The notes under the pieces: generated by a model
What the model saw: the letters and a program-made list of their open reading frames with translations, nothing else
Database searches by the model: none
What the model was told of the DNA's origin: nothing
Shown: in pieces, positions 1-11,695 of the stretch
Layout of the letters: each line of letters begins with the position of its first letter
Numbering within the stretch: position 1 is the first letter of the stretch
Program-made: the position numbers and the translations under genes
Assembly (NCBI RefSeq): GCF_001484765.1
Contig: NZ_LLXO01000007.1
Location: 186,001-250,000 of the forward strand
Direction: 5' to 3'
Source: Entomohabitans teleogrylli
Lineage (GTDB): Bacteria > Pseudomonadota > Gammaproteobacteria > Enterobacterales > Enterobacteriaceae
DNA: 64,000 bases

Positions 1-608
1 GCCTCCAGAGCATGCGGAGGCATACCCAGCGCCGCGAGAGACAGCGGCCTGGCCTCCTGCTCCTGAAGACGCAGTACGATTTTCTCGCCATAACAGCAGG
101 GCAGCGTGGAGATGCGAAACGTGACGGATTTTTCCGCCAGTTCGCGGCTGAACTGCCCGTCCTGGGGAAGGCGCCGCTCGGCGATATCCAGCTCGGCGGC
201 GACCTTAAGGCGGGTGGCGATCCCTGCCGCCAGCTCGGCGGGCAGGGACAGCAGGGGTTGCAGTACACCGTCAATTCTCAGGCGTACGCTCAGGTTTTCG
301 GCGCCGGGTTCAATATGGATATCCGAGGCCCGCCGTTGAACGGCCTGGGTCAGAATGTTATCCACCTGCCCGGTGACCGGAGCATCATCCCCGGCGGTCT
401 GCGCGCTGTGCTGGTTGAAGGCTTTTTCCAGACGCTCTTCAGACCAGCACTCAATGTGGATACGCTTGTTAACCGTAAAGCGCAGGGCGTCCAGCAATGC
501 CTCCTGCGGCGCACCGACGACCGCAATACTGATACTTTCCTCATCGCTGTGGATCAGCAGAGCGTGGTAGTGGCGGCAAAGCTGGTTCAGGGCAGGGATA
601 TCCATCAT
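1..608 (-). CDS. hofB: HofB (GspE/PilB-type) type IV pilus assembly ATPase, partial
   Basis: The gene runs off the left edge of the window, so only about the first 202 codons are visible. They include GspE/PilB-family signatures: SDIHIEP (residues 94-100), RIDGVL (about 110-115) and RLPQDG (145-150). The Walker A region lies beyond the edge and cannot be checked. Family knowledge: a cytoplasmic hexameric ATPase that powers pilin polymerisation. The ATG at 608 follows the ppdD stop codon by six bases, which indicates a ppdD-hofB(-hofC) operon as in E. coli. Identification is by motif and neighbourhood; activity is not shown, and the E. coli homologue is usually silent in the laboratory. Confidence 0.9.
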   Translation of the reverse strand, partial: MMDIPALNQLCRHYHALLIHSDEESISIAVVGAPQEALLDALRFTVNKRIHIECWSEERLEKAFNQHSAQTAGDDAPVTGQVDNILTQAVQRRASDIHIEPGAENLSVRLRIDGVLQPLLSLPAELAAGIATRLKVAAELDIAERRLPQDGQFSRELAEKSVTFRISTLPCCYGEKIVLRLQEQEARPLSLAALGMPPHALE

Positions 609-614
609 GGCTCC

Positions 615-1049
615 TTATTGCGCGAAGCGGAAGACGTCTTCACAGGCCTGTTTCAGCGCGCCATCGCTGCCGATCGCGCACTCGCGTTTCCAGCCCTGAA
701 TCCCGTCGGCATTACTCCACTGCGGGGTTAGCGTGATGGTGAGCCCGGCGAGGTTTTCCTGCCCGGTGAGGGTGACCACGCCTCTGGCGACCGTCATAGC
801 AGACAGGTAGCGGGTGGTTTGTACCGCCGGGATCCCGTTACTACCGGCATCGCAGTTATCCAGCCCGCCGCGCTCCAGCGCGCACAGCTCTACGGCGGTA
901 CGGTAAGGTACAAACGTTTGCAGAACGTCGGTCAGCGCAGCTTTGCGCAGGTAATTCTGGTAGGCCGGTATACCGGTGGCGCTGAGGATCGCAACAATGC
1001 CAATGACGATCATCAGTTCGATTAAAGTAAATCCCTGTTGTTTATTCAT
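615..1049 (-). CDS. ppdD: Prepilin peptidase-dependent major pilin PpdD
   Basis: A 144-residue type IV pilin precursor. The short leader MNKQQG precedes a prepilin peptidase site, followed by mature FTLIELMIV with the conserved Glu5 and a hydrophobic N-terminal helix. Two cysteines sit mid-protein and two near the C-terminus, compatible with disulphides. I chose the ATG at 1049 rather than an upstream in-frame codon because it follows the Shine-Dalgarno CAAGGAGAG and gives the usual pilin leader length. Expected to be processed at the inner membrane and polymerised by HofB/HofC. First gene of the pilus operon, directly upstream of hofB. Confidence 0.95.
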   Translation of the reverse strand: MNKQQGFTLIELMIVIGIVAILSATGIPAYQNYLRKAALTDVLQTFVPYRTAVELCALERGGLDNCDAGSNGIPAVQTTRYLSAMTVARGVVTLTGQENLAGLTITLTPQWSNADGIQGWKRECAIGSDGALKQACEDVFRFAQ

Positions 1050-1189
1050 AACGCTCTCCTTGTGGTTGGTGGCGGTACTCTGGCAAAGAAATACCCCGAT
1101 AACGACAGGCAAAAAGAGAACGTGAAAGGCATCTTCCGGGATATTTACCGGTTTACATGACGGTCAGGGGAGCGATGCGACGGCGATCG

Positions 1190-1220
1190 CAAAGAGAAAG
1201 GGCAGCGGATGCGCTGCCCG
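1190..1220 (-). terminator. Rho-independent terminator of nadC
   Basis: An 8-bp GC stem (GGGCAGCG / CGCTGCCC, 1200-1219) with a 4-base loop lies just after the nadC stop. In the nadC direction it is followed by the U-rich run CTTTCTCTTT (complement of 1190-1199). Confidence 0.7.
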
Positions 1221-1228
1221 GTAAGCTA

Positions 1229-2766
<1,538 letters not shown>

Positions 2767-2770
<4 letters not shown>

Positions 2771-3621
2771 CGCTATTTACGCTATTGCTGGTTTTGGCTT
2801 GTGAGCGGCTGTTTAAGCTCGGTGAACACTGGCAGATGGATCACCGCCTGGAGGGGATTTACCAGCGCGCCAGCCGTTTTTCCCTGTTGCGCACTCTGGT
2901 GATGGCCGTGCTCGCCATGGCGGTGGTTTACCTGTGCCAGCGGGCCCTGGAGGGGTTGTTTTTTAATCTCCCGCTGCTGGTGTTCTGGATTCTGGTCGGC
3001 GTGCTGTGTATTGGCGCCGGCGAAGTGCGCCTGCACTATCATGCGTACCTGAAAGCGGCGGCCCAGGATGATATTCACGCTTGTGACGCGATGTCTGGCG
3101 AGCTGACGTTGATTCACGGCGTACCGCCGGACTGCAACCAGCGGGCATTTCTGCGCGAGCTGCAGAATGCGCTGCTGTGGATTAACTTCCGCTTTTACCT
3201 GGCACCGCTGTTCTGGTTTATCGTCGGCGGAAGCTGGGGACCGGTGACTCTGGTGGGGTATGCGTTTCTGCGCGGCTGGCAGAGCTGGCTGGCTCGTCAT
3301 GGGACGCCGCAACAGCGGCTGCACGCCGGGGTGGATGCGATTTTACATCTCCTGGACTGGATCCCGGTGCGTCTGGCTGGGGTGGTCTATGCGCTGCTCG
3401 GCCACGGCGAAAAAGCCCTGCCGGCGTGGTTTGCCTCGCTGGGAGATCGTCACACCGGCCAGTATCAGGTGTTGACCGGCCTGGCGCAATTTTCGCTGGA
3501 GCGGGATGTGCATGACGACAAGCTGGAGACCCCAAAAATCGCCGTGGCGCTGGCGAAGAAAGTGTCCATGGTGATGGTGGCGGTGGTCGCTGTACTGACG
3601 ATTTACGGCGCCCTGCTGTAA
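2767..3621 (+). CDS. ampE: AmpE inner membrane protein
   Basis: 284 residues, identical in length to E. coli AmpE. Hydrophobic segments lie near residues 40-95, 135-165 and at the C-terminus (about 258-284). It is co-transcribed with ampD through a 4-base overlap. The family (CobD/CbiB-like regulatory signalling modulator) has been proposed to sense beta-lactam stress, but its biochemical role is not established. It ends 15 bp from the convergent GH43 gene. Confidence 0.95.
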
Positions 3622-3636
3622 ACGGGCGCCGCGACA

Positions 3637-4590
3637 TCAGGAGCGATCGGCGGGCGGTATACCAAAATCCGGCATACCGTCGCCATTCCAGGCGAGAGTT
3701 TTCACCCGGGTATGGCGGTTAGGATCGTAGAGCGGATCGCCGGTGATTTCGGTATAAGGACGGGCATGGTAGACCAGCACGTCCTGGCCGTCCGGGGTGG
3801 TGGTAAAGCTATTATGGCCGGGGCCAAACTGCTGGTTTTCATAGCTGGTGGTAAATACCGGATGCGGTGATTTGTGCCAGTTTTCGGCCACCCGCGGGTC
3901 TTTATCCAGATCGATCCACAGCAGCCCGAGGCAGTAGTTCTCGTCGGTGGCGCTGGCGGAGTAGCTGACAAACAGGCGGTTTCCGTGGCGGATAACCGCC
4001 GGGCCTTCATTTACCAGAAATCCCCGACATTCCCAGTCAAACTCTGGTTTACTCAGCATCACTGGTTCCCCTTTCAGGGTCCACGGATTTTCCATTTCCG
4101 CCAGGTACAGATTGGAGTTTCCGGGAATATCCGGCGCTTTCTGGGCCCACAGATACCAGCGTTTGCCCTGATGAGAGAACGTGGTGGCGTCCAGCGAGAA
4201 GGTATCAAACTGGCTGGTAATCCTCCCCCTGTCGCGCCAGACACCGGTCAGCGGGTCGGCGTCGGCGCACTCCAGCACGAACATCCGGTGCTGAAACATA
4301 TTCTCTTTCAGCTCTTTGGTGTGTGTCGCCGCATAGTAGATATACCACTTGCCGTCGATATGGTGCAGCTCCGGCGCCCAGATAAGCTGGCTCTGCGGGC
4401 CGCTGTCTGGTTTACGCCACACGACCACTGGCGTTGCCCGTGGCAGCTCCGCGATTGTCGGCGCCCGGCGGATTTCCAGCCGGTCATATTCCGGCACGGA
4501 GGCGATAAAGTAGTACTGGTCGCCGTGGCGCAGAATGAAGGGATCAGCGCGCTGTTCGATTAACGGGTTTGGCCATTCGGGTTGCTGCAT
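3637..4590 (-). CDS. Glycoside hydrolase family 43 protein (beta-xylosidase / alpha-L-arabinofuranosidase type)
   Basis: 317 residues with a five-bladed beta-propeller GH43 pattern. DPFI near residue 16 carries the probable general base Asp, LDAT near residue 133 carries the pKa-modulating Asp, and NEGP near residue 195 carries the probable acid Glu. There is no signal peptide, so it should act in the cytoplasm on imported oligosaccharides. It starts 10 bp after the sugar symporter gene on the same strand, forming a two-gene operon. The exact substrate (xylobiose, arabino-oligosaccharides) is inferred from family and partner only. The pair interrupts the ampE-aroP junction found in E. coli. 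Confidence 0.85.
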   Translation of the reverse strand: MQQPEWPNPLIEQRADPFILRHGDQYYFIASVPEYDRLEIRRAPTIAELPRATPVVVWRKPDSGPQSQLIWAPELHHIDGKWYIYYAATHTKELKENMFQHRMFVLECADADPLTGVWRDRGRITSQFDTFSLDATTFSHQGKRWYLWAQKAPDIPGNSNLYLAEMENPWTLKGEPVMLSKPEFDWECRGFLVNEGPAVIRHGNRLFVSYSASATDENYCLGLLWIDLDKDPRVAENWHKSPHPVFTTSYENQQFGPGHNSFTTTPDGQDVLVYHARPYTEITGDPLYDPNRHTRVKTLAWNGDGMPDFGIPPADRS

Positions 4591-4600
4591 GGGGCGCTCC

Positions 4601-6001
4601 TTATGATTTCGCGTCTGCGGTTTTTTGTTCCTGATAGTCGTTCAGTTCCTGGTAATTGCTGCGCCGTTTTTCCAGGTCGGCCTGGATTTGCGTCATCAGT
4701 TCGCGGTCCACTTTCAACAGGCGCACTACGCCGGCGGTAATTAAATAGCCAATGCCGGGAATGACGGTAAACAGCAGCATGATGCCGTTAATCGCGCTGG
4801 CGCTTTGTTGTGGGGCGCTGGCGTCGTAGCCGTACCAGGAGAGCAGGAAACCGACCATCGCGCCAGCAACCGCCAGCCCGACTTTGAGGAAAAACAGATT
4901 GCCGGAAAAGCTGATGCCGGTAATCCGTTTGCCGGTCTTCCACTCGCCATAGTCGTCCACGTCCGCCATCAGCGACCAGTGCAGCGGCGAGGGGATCTGA
5001 TGCAGAATGTTGAGCAGGAAATAGAGCGTCACGATCATCACCGTGGCGTGCGGGTCGAAGAAATAAAAGGCGCAGGAGAAGATCGCCAGTGCGATGTTGG
5101 TCCAGAAAAAGACTTTCAGCTTGCACCAGCGATCGGTCAGGACTTTCGCCAGCGTGCTGCCAATCATCATACCGACGACGCCAAGGCTGATAAACAGCGT
5201 GGCGAAGCTGGTGCTCTGTTGCATCACCCAGGTGACGTAGTACATGGTGGCCGCCATGCGGATAAACCCGGGGCACACGTTACACAAGGTCAGCAGCAGG
5301 ATGCGCACCCACTGGTCGTTTTTCCAGACATCGCGCAGGTCGGCCTTCAGATCGTCGTGGCTCGGTACCGCCGGGCGGACGCGCTCACGCACCGTGGCGA
5401 AGCAGACCAGGAACATGCACATGCCGAGAAACGCCAGCACCATCATTGCCATCTGGTAGCCCTTCGCTTTGTCTTCACCGCCAAACCATTCGGCCATCGG
5501 CAGCAGGGTCAGGGAGAGGATCAGAGTGGCGATGCCTACCATTACAAAGCGGTAAGACTGGCAGGCGACCCGCTCTTTGGGATCGTTGGTGATAACGCTC
5601 CCCAGCGAACAGTAGGGAATGTTGATGGCGGTATAGGTGATGGAGAGTAAAAAGTAGGTGACGAAGGCATAGATAACTTTGCTGTCGTAGCTCCAGTTCG
5701 GGGTGGTAAACATCAGCACACTGAACAGGGCAAACGGGAAGGCTATCCACAACAACCATGGACGAAATCGCCCCCAGCGGGTTTGGGTGCGATCGGCAAT
5801 AGCGCCCATTATCGGGTCGGTAACGGCGTCAATAACGCGCACCGAAAGCAATAAAACCCCGACCAGCGCCGGGGCCAGTCCAAAAATATCTGTATAAAAA
5901 TAGTTAACAAACAACATGATGGCGCCGAAAATGATATTACATCCGGCGTCACCCAACCCATAGCCAATCTTCTCTTTTACCGATAGTTTATGGTTTTCCA
6001 T
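4601..6001 (-). CDS. GPH-family (glycoside-pentoside-hexuronide) cation symporter
   Basis: 466 residues with about 12 hydrophobic segments. It resembles the melibiose carrier / YagG / YicJ family: the N-terminal KIGYGLGDAG, the DAVTDPIMGAIADRTQTRWG loop after helix 2, and LMADVDDYGEWKTGKR in the second half. Predicted to import a glycoside or oligosaccharide with Na+ or H+ for hydrolysis by the adjacent GH43 enzyme. The ATG at 6001 gives the family-typical N-terminus. No dedicated regulator gene is adjacent, so control is unknown. Confidence 0.88.
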   Translation of the reverse strand: MENHKLSVKEKIGYGLGDAGCNIIFGAIMLFVNYFYTDIFGLAPALVGVLLLSVRVIDAVTDPIMGAIADRTQTRWGRFRPWLLWIAFPFALFSVLMFTTPNWSYDSKVIYAFVTYFLLSITYTAINIPYCSLGSVITNDPKERVACQSYRFVMVGIATLILSLTLLPMAEWFGGEDKAKGYQMAMMVLAFLGMCMFLVCFATVRERVRPAVPSHDDLKADLRDVWKNDQWVRILLLTLCNVCPGFIRMAATMYYVTWVMQQSTSFATLFISLGVVGMMIGSTLAKVLTDRWCKLKVFFWTNIALAIFSCAFYFFDPHATVMIVTLYFLLNILHQIPSPLHWSLMADVDDYGEWKTGKRITGISFSGNLFFLKVGLAVAGAMVGFLLSWYGYDASAPQQSASAINGIMLLFTVIPGIGYLITAGVVRLLKVDRELMTQIQADLEKRRSNYQELNDYQEQKTADAKS

Positions 6002-6127
6002 CGACAGCTCTCCGCGTTACGGTATGGAGAGAATTATTGGCTGTTCAGACAATATATGCGTTGCAATATAAAGTCTCTGATATGGATAAAATGGCTGTTG
6101 GCGGGAAAATGTGAGACAGATAACATC

Positions 6128-6157
6128 GCTCTGTGTCCGCGAATATGGACACAGAGC
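6128..6157 (-). terminator. Stem-loop downstream of aroP
   Basis: An 11-bp perfect stem (GCTCTGTGTCC / GGACACAGAGC) with an 8-base loop lies 7 bp past the aroP stop. There is no clear U tract, so it may be a weak terminator or an mRNA-stabilising hairpin. Confidence 0.5.
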
Positions 6158-6164
6158 GCAAGTA

Positions 6165-7535
6165 TTAAGAGGCGCTGGCGGCTTTGGCGTTTTTCTCTTT
6201 CACCAGGTAACCAATACCGAGGATCACCAGCCAGACCGGGATCAGCCAGACGGAGATCGCCATACCAGGCGTCATCAGCATGATCACCAGTACCGCAGCC
6301 ATAAACACCAGGCAGATCCAGTTGCCAATCGGGTAGAACAGCGCCGGGAAGCGCGTGGTAACCCCCTGCTGCTGTTTGGCGCGGCGGAACTTGATATGCG
6401 CAAGGCTAATCATCGCCCAGTTAATCACCAGCGCGGAGACCACCAGCGCCATCAACAGGCCAAACGCCGACTGCGGCGCCATATAGTTGATCAAAACGCA
6501 CAGAGCGGTCACCAGCGCGGAAACCAGAATGGTATTTACCGGTACGCCGCGCTTATCGACAGACAACAGCGCTTTCGGCGCGTTGCCCTGCTGGGCGAGG
6601 CCGAACAGCATACGGCTGTTACAGTAAACACAGCTGTTATACACCGACAGCGCCGCCGTCAGTACCACGATATTCAGGGCATTGGCCACGAAAGTATCGC
6701 CCAGTTCGTGGAAGATCAACACAAACGGACTGGTATCAGGGGTCACGCGCGTCCAGGGCAGCAGGGAGAGCAGAACGGCCAGCGAACCGATATAGAAAAT
6801 CAGGATACGGTAGATAACCTGATTGGTGGCTTTCGGGATGCTTTTTTCCGGGTTATCGGCTTCGGCGGCGGTGATCCCTACCAGCTCAAGGCCGCCGAAC
6901 GAGAACATAATGATCGCCATCATCATTACCAGTCCGGTGATTCCGTGGGGCAGGAACCCGCCCTGTTCCCACAGGTTACGAACGGTCGCCTGCGGGCCGC
7001 CGTTACCGCTGAAAAGCAGCCAGCCGCCGAACAGGATCATCGCCACCACCGCGATAACTTTGATAATAGCGAACCAGAACTCCATCTCGCCAAACACTTT
7101 AACGTTGGTGAGGTTAATGGCGTTGATGATGACGAAGAAGGCTGCCGCAGAAAGCCATGTCGGGATCTCCGGATACCAGAACTGGATATATTTCCCCACT
7201 GCGGTGAGTTCCGCCATCGCCACCAGCACGTACAGCACCCAATAGTTCCAACCGGAAGCAAAACCAGCAAAGCCGTTCCAGTATTTATAAGCGAAGTGGC
7301 TGAATGAACCGGCAACCGGCTCTTCGACCACCATTTCGCCCAACTGGCGCATGATCATAAAAGCGATAAAGCCGGCGACAGCGTAACCGAGAAGGATCCC
7401 CGGCCCCGCGGACTGAATCACGGATGCGCTTCCCAGAAACAGGCCCGTACCTATTGCTCCACCCAGGGCAATCAACTGAATATGGCGGTTTTTAAGGCCG
7501 CGCTTCAGCATCTCACCGTGCTGTTGACCTTCCAT
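6165..7535 (-). CDS. aroP: Aromatic amino acid permease AroP
   Basis: 456-residue APC-superfamily permease with about 12 membrane segments and the signature GAIGTGLFLGSA near the N-terminus. It is nearly identical to E. coli AroP throughout and imports Phe, Tyr and Trp by proton symport. I chose the ATG at 7535 (MEGQQHGE) over an in-frame TTG two codons earlier because it matches the family N-terminus and follows ACGAGG. TyrR-box-like sequences upstream suggest the usual TyrR repression. Divergent from pdhR. Confidence 0.97.
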   Translation of the reverse strand: MEGQQHGEMLKRGLKNRHIQLIALGGAIGTGLFLGSASVIQSAGPGILLGYAVAGFIAFMIMRQLGEMVVEEPVAGSFSHFAYKYWNGFAGFASGWNYWVLYVLVAMAELTAVGKYIQFWYPEIPTWLSAAAFFVIINAINLTNVKVFGEMEFWFAIIKVIAVVAMILFGGWLLFSGNGGPQATVRNLWEQGGFLPHGITGLVMMMAIIMFSFGGLELVGITAAEADNPEKSIPKATNQVIYRILIFYIGSLAVLLSLLPWTRVTPDTSPFVLIFHELGDTFVANALNIVVLTAALSVYNSCVYCNSRMLFGLAQQGNAPKALLSVDKRGVPVNTILVSALVTALCVLINYMAPQSAFGLLMALVVSALVINWAMISLAHIKFRRAKQQQGVTTRFPALFYPIGNWICLVFMAAVLVIMLMTPGMAISVWLIPVWLVILGIGYLVKEKNAKAASAS

Positions 7536-7567
7536 TCTCAAACCTCGTATGTGGCAGACACTTACCC

Positions 7568-7585
7568 TGTACAGGTGTGTGTAAG
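7568..7585. promoter_or_regulatory. Weak TyrR box upstream of aroP
   Basis: TGTACA-N6-TGTAAG loosely matches the TyrR consensus TGTAAA-N6-TTTACA. It lies 32 bp before the aroP start and 35 bp from the better box at 7603. Weak on its own; reported because paired strong and weak boxes are the known arrangement for TyrR-controlled genes. Confidence 0.4.
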
Positions 7586-7602
7586 ATGGTTATTCCGTAA
7601 TC

Positions 7603-7620
7603 TGTATAATTATGTTTACG
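7603..7620. promoter_or_regulatory. TyrR box upstream of aroP
   Basis: TGTATA-N6-TTTACG matches the TyrR operator TGTAAA-N6-TTTACA at 10 of 12 positions, 68 bp before the aroP start codon. Predicted site for TyrR repression. The remaining aroP-pdhR intergenic DNA (about 7621-8025) is AT-rich and holds the divergent promoters; I see no gene in it. Confidence 0.6.
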
Positions 7621-8025
7621 ATTTATTATGGTAAAATTGGCAGTGTGTACTACCGCTGGGAAGAGAATAGTGGTATGTGGCCTGCAATGCACCACATTTC
7701 TTGGTGTGAACAGCACACCTGAGTAAAAAGTCGTCACCCGTCAACATTTTCTCTGTGTCCTGATTTAATCCTCTTTTGTTTTTTATTCTTTTATTCTGAA
7801 TTTATATTCACTTTGTCGGGTGGTGAATCGGTTCATATTGCAATAGCGATGGTTTAATAAACGTTAAATCGGGAATTGAGCAGGTAAATACAGCATTTGT
7901 GCAAAGTTACATTTTTGAAATGTTATTTCTGTAATGTTGTTAAAAAGTGCCCGCTTTAATGATTTCCGTCAAAACCAATATGGACAGGAGGTGAATACTT
8001 TGTTACTTTAGCGTCACGAACATGA

Positions 8026-8042
8026 AATTGGTATGACCAATT
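8026..8042. promoter_or_regulatory. PdhR operator
   Basis: AATTGGTATGACCAATT matches the PdhR operator consensus (ATTGGTATGACCAAT). It sits 31 bp upstream of the pdhR start codon, where the repressor autoregulates the pdhR-aceEF-lpd transcript and is released by pyruvate. Confidence 0.9.
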
Positions 8043-8073
8043 GACTCCGGATGAATGGCAGAGACAGGAATCC

Positions 8074-8838
8074 ATGGCCTACAGCAAAATCCGCCAACCA
8101 AAACTATCCGATGCGATTGAGCAGCAGCTGGAGTTTCTTATCCTGGAAGGGACTCTCCACCCTGGTGAAAAATTGCCGCCGGAGCGTGAACTGGCAAAAC
8201 AGTTTGACGTTTCGCGTCCCTCATTAAGAGAAGCTATCCAGCGTCTTGAGGCCAAAGGTCTATTATTACGTCGTCAGGGCGGCGGCACCTTCGTCCAGAA
8301 CAACTTATGGCAGAGTCTCAGCGATCCGCTGGTGGAACTGCTGGCAGACCACCCCGAATCCCAGTTTGATCTGCTGGAAACCCGCCATGCGCTGGAGGGT
8401 ATCGCCGCTTATTACGCCGCGTTGCGCGGCAATGAAGAAGATCGCGAGCGTATTCGTGAACTCCATCAGGCCATTGAAGTCGCCCAACAGTCCGGCGATC
8501 TGGATGCCGAATCGAACGCGGTACTGCAATACCAAATCGCCGTGACAGAAGCGGCCCACAACGTTGTGCTGTTGCATCTGTTGCGCTGCATGGAGCCGAT
8601 GCTGGCCCAGAACGTTCGTCAGAATTTTGAATTGCTGTACGCACGCCGGGAAATGCTCCCGCTTGTGAGCAGCCATCGCTCCAGAATTTTTGAGGCGATT
8701 ATTGCCGGGGAACCGGAAAAGGCGCGTCAGGCGTCTCACCGTCACCTGGCTTTTATAGAGGAAATATTGCTGGACCGCAGCCGTGAGCAGAGCCGTCGTG
8801 AGCGCTCGTTACGGCGCCTACAGCAACGCAAGGACTAA
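8074..8838 (+). CDS. pdhR: Pyruvate dehydrogenase complex repressor PdhR
   Basis: 254 residues, same length as E. coli PdhR. A GntR winged helix-turn-helix lies at about residues 9-77 ([19 protein letters not shown]), followed by an all-helical FadR-type effector domain that binds pyruvate. The start at 8074 ([11 protein letters not shown]) follows GACAGGAATCC and matches the family; an upstream in-frame extension has no support. First gene of the pdhR-aceE-aceF-lpd operon, with a PdhR box just upstream for autoregulation. Confidence 0.97.
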   Translation: MAYSKIRQPKLSDAIEQQLEFLILEGTLHPGEKLPPERELAKQFDVSRPSLREAIQRLEAKGLLLRRQGGGTFVQNNLWQSLSDPLVELLADHPESQFDLLETRHALEGIAAYYAALRGNEEDRERIRELHQAIEVAQQSGDLDAESNAVLQYQIAVTEAAHNVVLLHLLRCMEPMLAQNVRQNFELLYARREMLPLVSSHRSRIFEAIIAGEPEKARQASHRHLAFIEEILLDRSREQSRRERSLRRLQQRKD

Positions 8839-8916
8839 GCGCGTTTTCTGGTAATGATAATGCCGGAATCATGCGCTAAATGAAGCGCCCATTTCAGAGC
8901 GCGGCAACTAAACGTA

Positions 8917-8978
8917 GAACCTGTCTTATTGTGCTTTGGGTTCCACACCAGGGGCAAAAAGTACAATGGGACAGGTTC
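8917..8978 (+). promoter_or_regulatory. Long stem-loop in the pdhR-aceE spacer / aceE leader
   Basis: An 18-base arm (8917-8934) can pair with 8961-8978 over its full length if three G-U pairs are allowed, closing a 26-base loop. It lies 39 bp upstream of the aceE start. A similar CCTGTC...GACAGG structure is, to my recollection, present before aceE in E. coli. It could mark RNA processing, attenuation or message stabilisation; the function is not known from the sequence. Confidence 0.65.
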
Positions 8979-9017
8979 CAGATAAATCAACGAATTAGAT
9001 AGATAAGGAATACCCCC

Positions 9018-11681
9018 ATGTCAGAACGTTTCCAGAATGACGTGGATCCGATCGAAACTCGCGACTGGCTCCAGGCGATCGAATCGGTCATCCGTGAAGA
9101 AGGTGTTGAACGCGCCCAGTTCCTGATCGATCAGTTACTGAGCGAAGCCCGTAAAGGTGGCGTAAAAGTCGCTGCCGGCGCAGGCAGCAGTAACTACATC
9201 AACACGATTGCCGTTGAAGATGAACCGGAATACCCGGGTAACCTGGACCTCGAACGTCGAATTCGCTCTGCTATTCGCTGGAACGCCATCATGACCGTGC
9301 TGCGGGCGTCTAAAAAAGACCTCGAGCTCGGCGGCCACATGGCTTCCTTCCAGTCTTCCGCCACCATCTACGACGTGTGCTTTAACCATTTCTTCCGTGC
9401 GCGCAACGACAAAGACGGCGGCGATCTGGTGTATTTCCAGGGCCATATCTCCCCGGGCATCTACGCGCGCGCGTTCCTTGAAGGCCGTCTGACCGAAGAA
9501 CAGATGAACAATTTCCGTCAGGAAGTTCACGGTAAAGGTCTGTCTTCTTATCCGCACCCGAAACTGATGCCGGAGTTCTGGCAGTTCCCGACCGTTTCTA
9601 TGGGTCTTGGCCCGATTGGCGCTATCTACCAGGCTAAATTCCTGAAATATCTGGAACACCGTGGCCTGAAAGATACCTCTGAGCAGACCGTGTACGCGTT
9701 CCTCGGCGACGGCGAGATGGATGAGCCGGAATCCAAAGGCGCGATTACCATCGCCGCCCGTGAGAAACTGGACAACCTGGTCTTTATTATCAACTGTAAC
9801 CTGCAGCGTCTGGATGGCCCGGTCACTGGTAACGGCAAGATCGTTAACGAACTGGAAGGCATCTTTGCCGGGGCTGGCTGGAACGTTATCAAGGTCATGT
9901 GGGGTTCCCGTTGGGACGAGCTGCTGCGTAAAGACACCAGCGGTAAGCTGATCCAGTTGATGAACGAAACCGTCGACGGCGACTATCAGACCTTCAAATC
10001 CAAAGACGGCGCTTACGTGCGTGAGCACTTCTTCGGTAAATATCCGGAAACCGCGGCCCTGGTTGCCGACTGGAGCGACGATCAGATCTGGGCGCTGAAC
10101 CGCGGTGGTCACGATCCGAAGAAAGTCTACGCGGCCCTGAAAAAAGCGCAGGAAACCAAAGGTAAAGCGACCGTTATCCTGGCCCATACCATTAAAGGTT
10201 ATGGCATGGGCGATACCGCTGAAGGTAAAAACATCGCTCACCAGGTGAAGAAAATGAACATGGACGGCGTGCGCTATATCCGCGACCGCTTCAATGTTCC
10301 GGTCAGCGACGAGCAGGTTGAAAACCTCTCTTACCTGACCTTCCCGGAAGGTTCTCCAGAGCATACGTATCTGCACGCACAGCGTCAGAAACTGCACGGT
10401 TACCTGCCGAGCCGTCAGACCCACTTCTCTGAGAAGCTGGAACTGCCGACCCTGGAAGATTTCGCACCGCTGCTGGAAGAGCAGAACAAAGAGATTTCTA
10501 CCACCATCGCTTTCGTTCGTGCCCTGAACGTGATGCTGAAGAACAAGTCGATCAAAGACAGGCTGGTGCCGATCATCGCCGACGAAGCGCGTACCTTCGG
10601 TATGGAAGGTCTGTTCCGTCAGATTGGTATCTACAGCCCGAACGGCCAGCAGTACACCCCGCAGGACCGTGAGCAGGTTGCCTACTACAAAGAAGACGAG
10701 AAAGGCCAGATTCTGCAGGAAGGGATCAACGAACTGGGCGCCGGCGCGTCCTGGCTGGCTGCGGCGACCTCTTACAGCACCAACGACCTGCCGATGATCC
10801 CGTTCTACATCTACTACTCGATGTTCGGGTTCCAGCGTATTGGCGATCTGTGCTGGCAGGCTGGCGACCAGCAGGCGCGCGGCTTCCTGATTGGCGGTAC
10901 TTCAGGTCGTACTACCCTGAACGGCGAAGGTCTGCAGCACGAAGATGGTCACAGCCATATTCAGTCGCTGACTATCCCGAACTGCATCTCTTACGATCCG
11001 TCTTATGCGTACGAAGTGGCGGTCATCATGCATGATGGTCTGGAGCGCATGTACGGTGAGAAACAAGAGAACGTTTACTACTACATCACCACCCTGAACG
11101 AAAACTACCACATGCCGGCAATGCCGGAAGGTGCCGAGGAAGGTATCCGTAAAGGTATCTACAAACTCGAAACCATTGAAGGTAGCAAAGGTAAAGTTCA
11201 GCTGCTGGGCTCCGGTTCTATCCTGCGTCACGTCCGTGAAGCGGCAGATATCCTAGCGAAAGACTACGGCGTAGGTTCTGACGTGTATAGCGTGACTTCC
11301 TTCACCGAGCTGGCGCGTGATGGCCAGGATTGCGAACGCTGGAACATGCTGCACCCGCTGGAAACCCCGCGCGTGCCGTACATCGCCCAGGTGATGAACG
11401 ACGCTCCGGCAGTTGCATCTACTGACTATATGAAACTGTTCGCTGAGCAGGTTCGTACTTACGTACCGGCTGATGACTACCGCGTACTGGGTACTGATGG
11501 CTTCGGTCGTTCCGACAGCCGTGAAAACCTGCGTCACCACTTCGAAGTTGATGCTTCCTATGTGGTGGTAGCGGCGCTGGGCGAACTGGCTAAACGTGGT
11601 GAAATCGATAAGAAAGTGGTTGCGGATGCAATTACCAAATTCAACATCGATGCAGAAAAAGTTAACCCGCGTCTGGCGTAA
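9018..11681 (+). CDS. aceE: Pyruvate dehydrogenase E1 component
   Basis: 887 residues, identical in length to the E. coli enzyme. This thiamine diphosphate-dependent homodimeric E1 decarboxylates pyruvate and reductively acetylates the lipoyl groups of AceF. The TPP-binding motif [12 protein letters not shown]...[10 protein letters not shown] lies near residues 230-262. The start at 9018 follows ATAAGGAATACCCCC. aceF begins 14 bp downstream. Controlled by PdhR through the upstream promoter; a long hairpin lies in its leader. Confidence 0.99.
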   Translation: MSERFQNDVDPIETRDWLQAIESVIREEGVERAQFLIDQLLSEARKGGVKVAAGAGSSNYINTIAVEDEPEYPGNLDLERRIRSAIRWNAIMTVLRASKKDLELGGHMASFQSSATIYDVCFNHFFRARNDKDGGDLVYFQGHISPGIYARAFLEGRLTEEQMNNFRQEVHGKGLSSYPHPKLMPEFWQFPTVSMGLGPIGAIYQAKFLKYLEHRGLKDTSEQTVYAFLGDGEMDEPESKGAITIAAREKLDNLVFIINCNLQRLDGPVTGNGKIVNELEGIFAGAGWNVIKVMWGSRWDELLRKDTSGKLIQLMNETVDGDYQTFKSKDGAYVREHFFGKYPETAALVADWSDDQIWALNRGGHDPKKVYAALKKAQETKGKATVILAHTIKGYGMGDTAEGKNIAHQVKKMNMDGVRYIRDRFNVPVSDEQVENLSYLTFPEGSPEHTYLHAQRQKLHGYLPSRQTHFSEKLELPTLEDFAPLLEEQNKEISTTIAFVRALNVMLKNKSIKDRLVPIIADEARTFGMEGLFRQIGIYSPNGQQYTPQDREQVAYYKEDEKGQILQEGINELGAGASWLAAATSYSTNDLPMIPFYIYYSMFGFQRIGDLCWQAGDQQARGFLIGGTSGRTTLNGEGLQHEDGHSHIQSLTIPNCISYDPSYAYEVAVIMHDGLERMYGEKQENVYYYITTLNENYHMPAMPEGAEEGIRKGIYKLETIEGSKGKVQLLGSGSILRHVREAADILAKDYGVGSDVYSVTSFTELARDGQDCERWNMLHPLETPRVPYIAQVMNDAPAVASTDYMKLFAEQVRTYVPADDYRVLGTDGFGRSDSRENLRHHFEVDASYVVVAALGELAKRGEIDKKVVADAITKFNIDAEKVNPRLA

Positions 11682-11695
11682 GAGGTAAAAGAATA

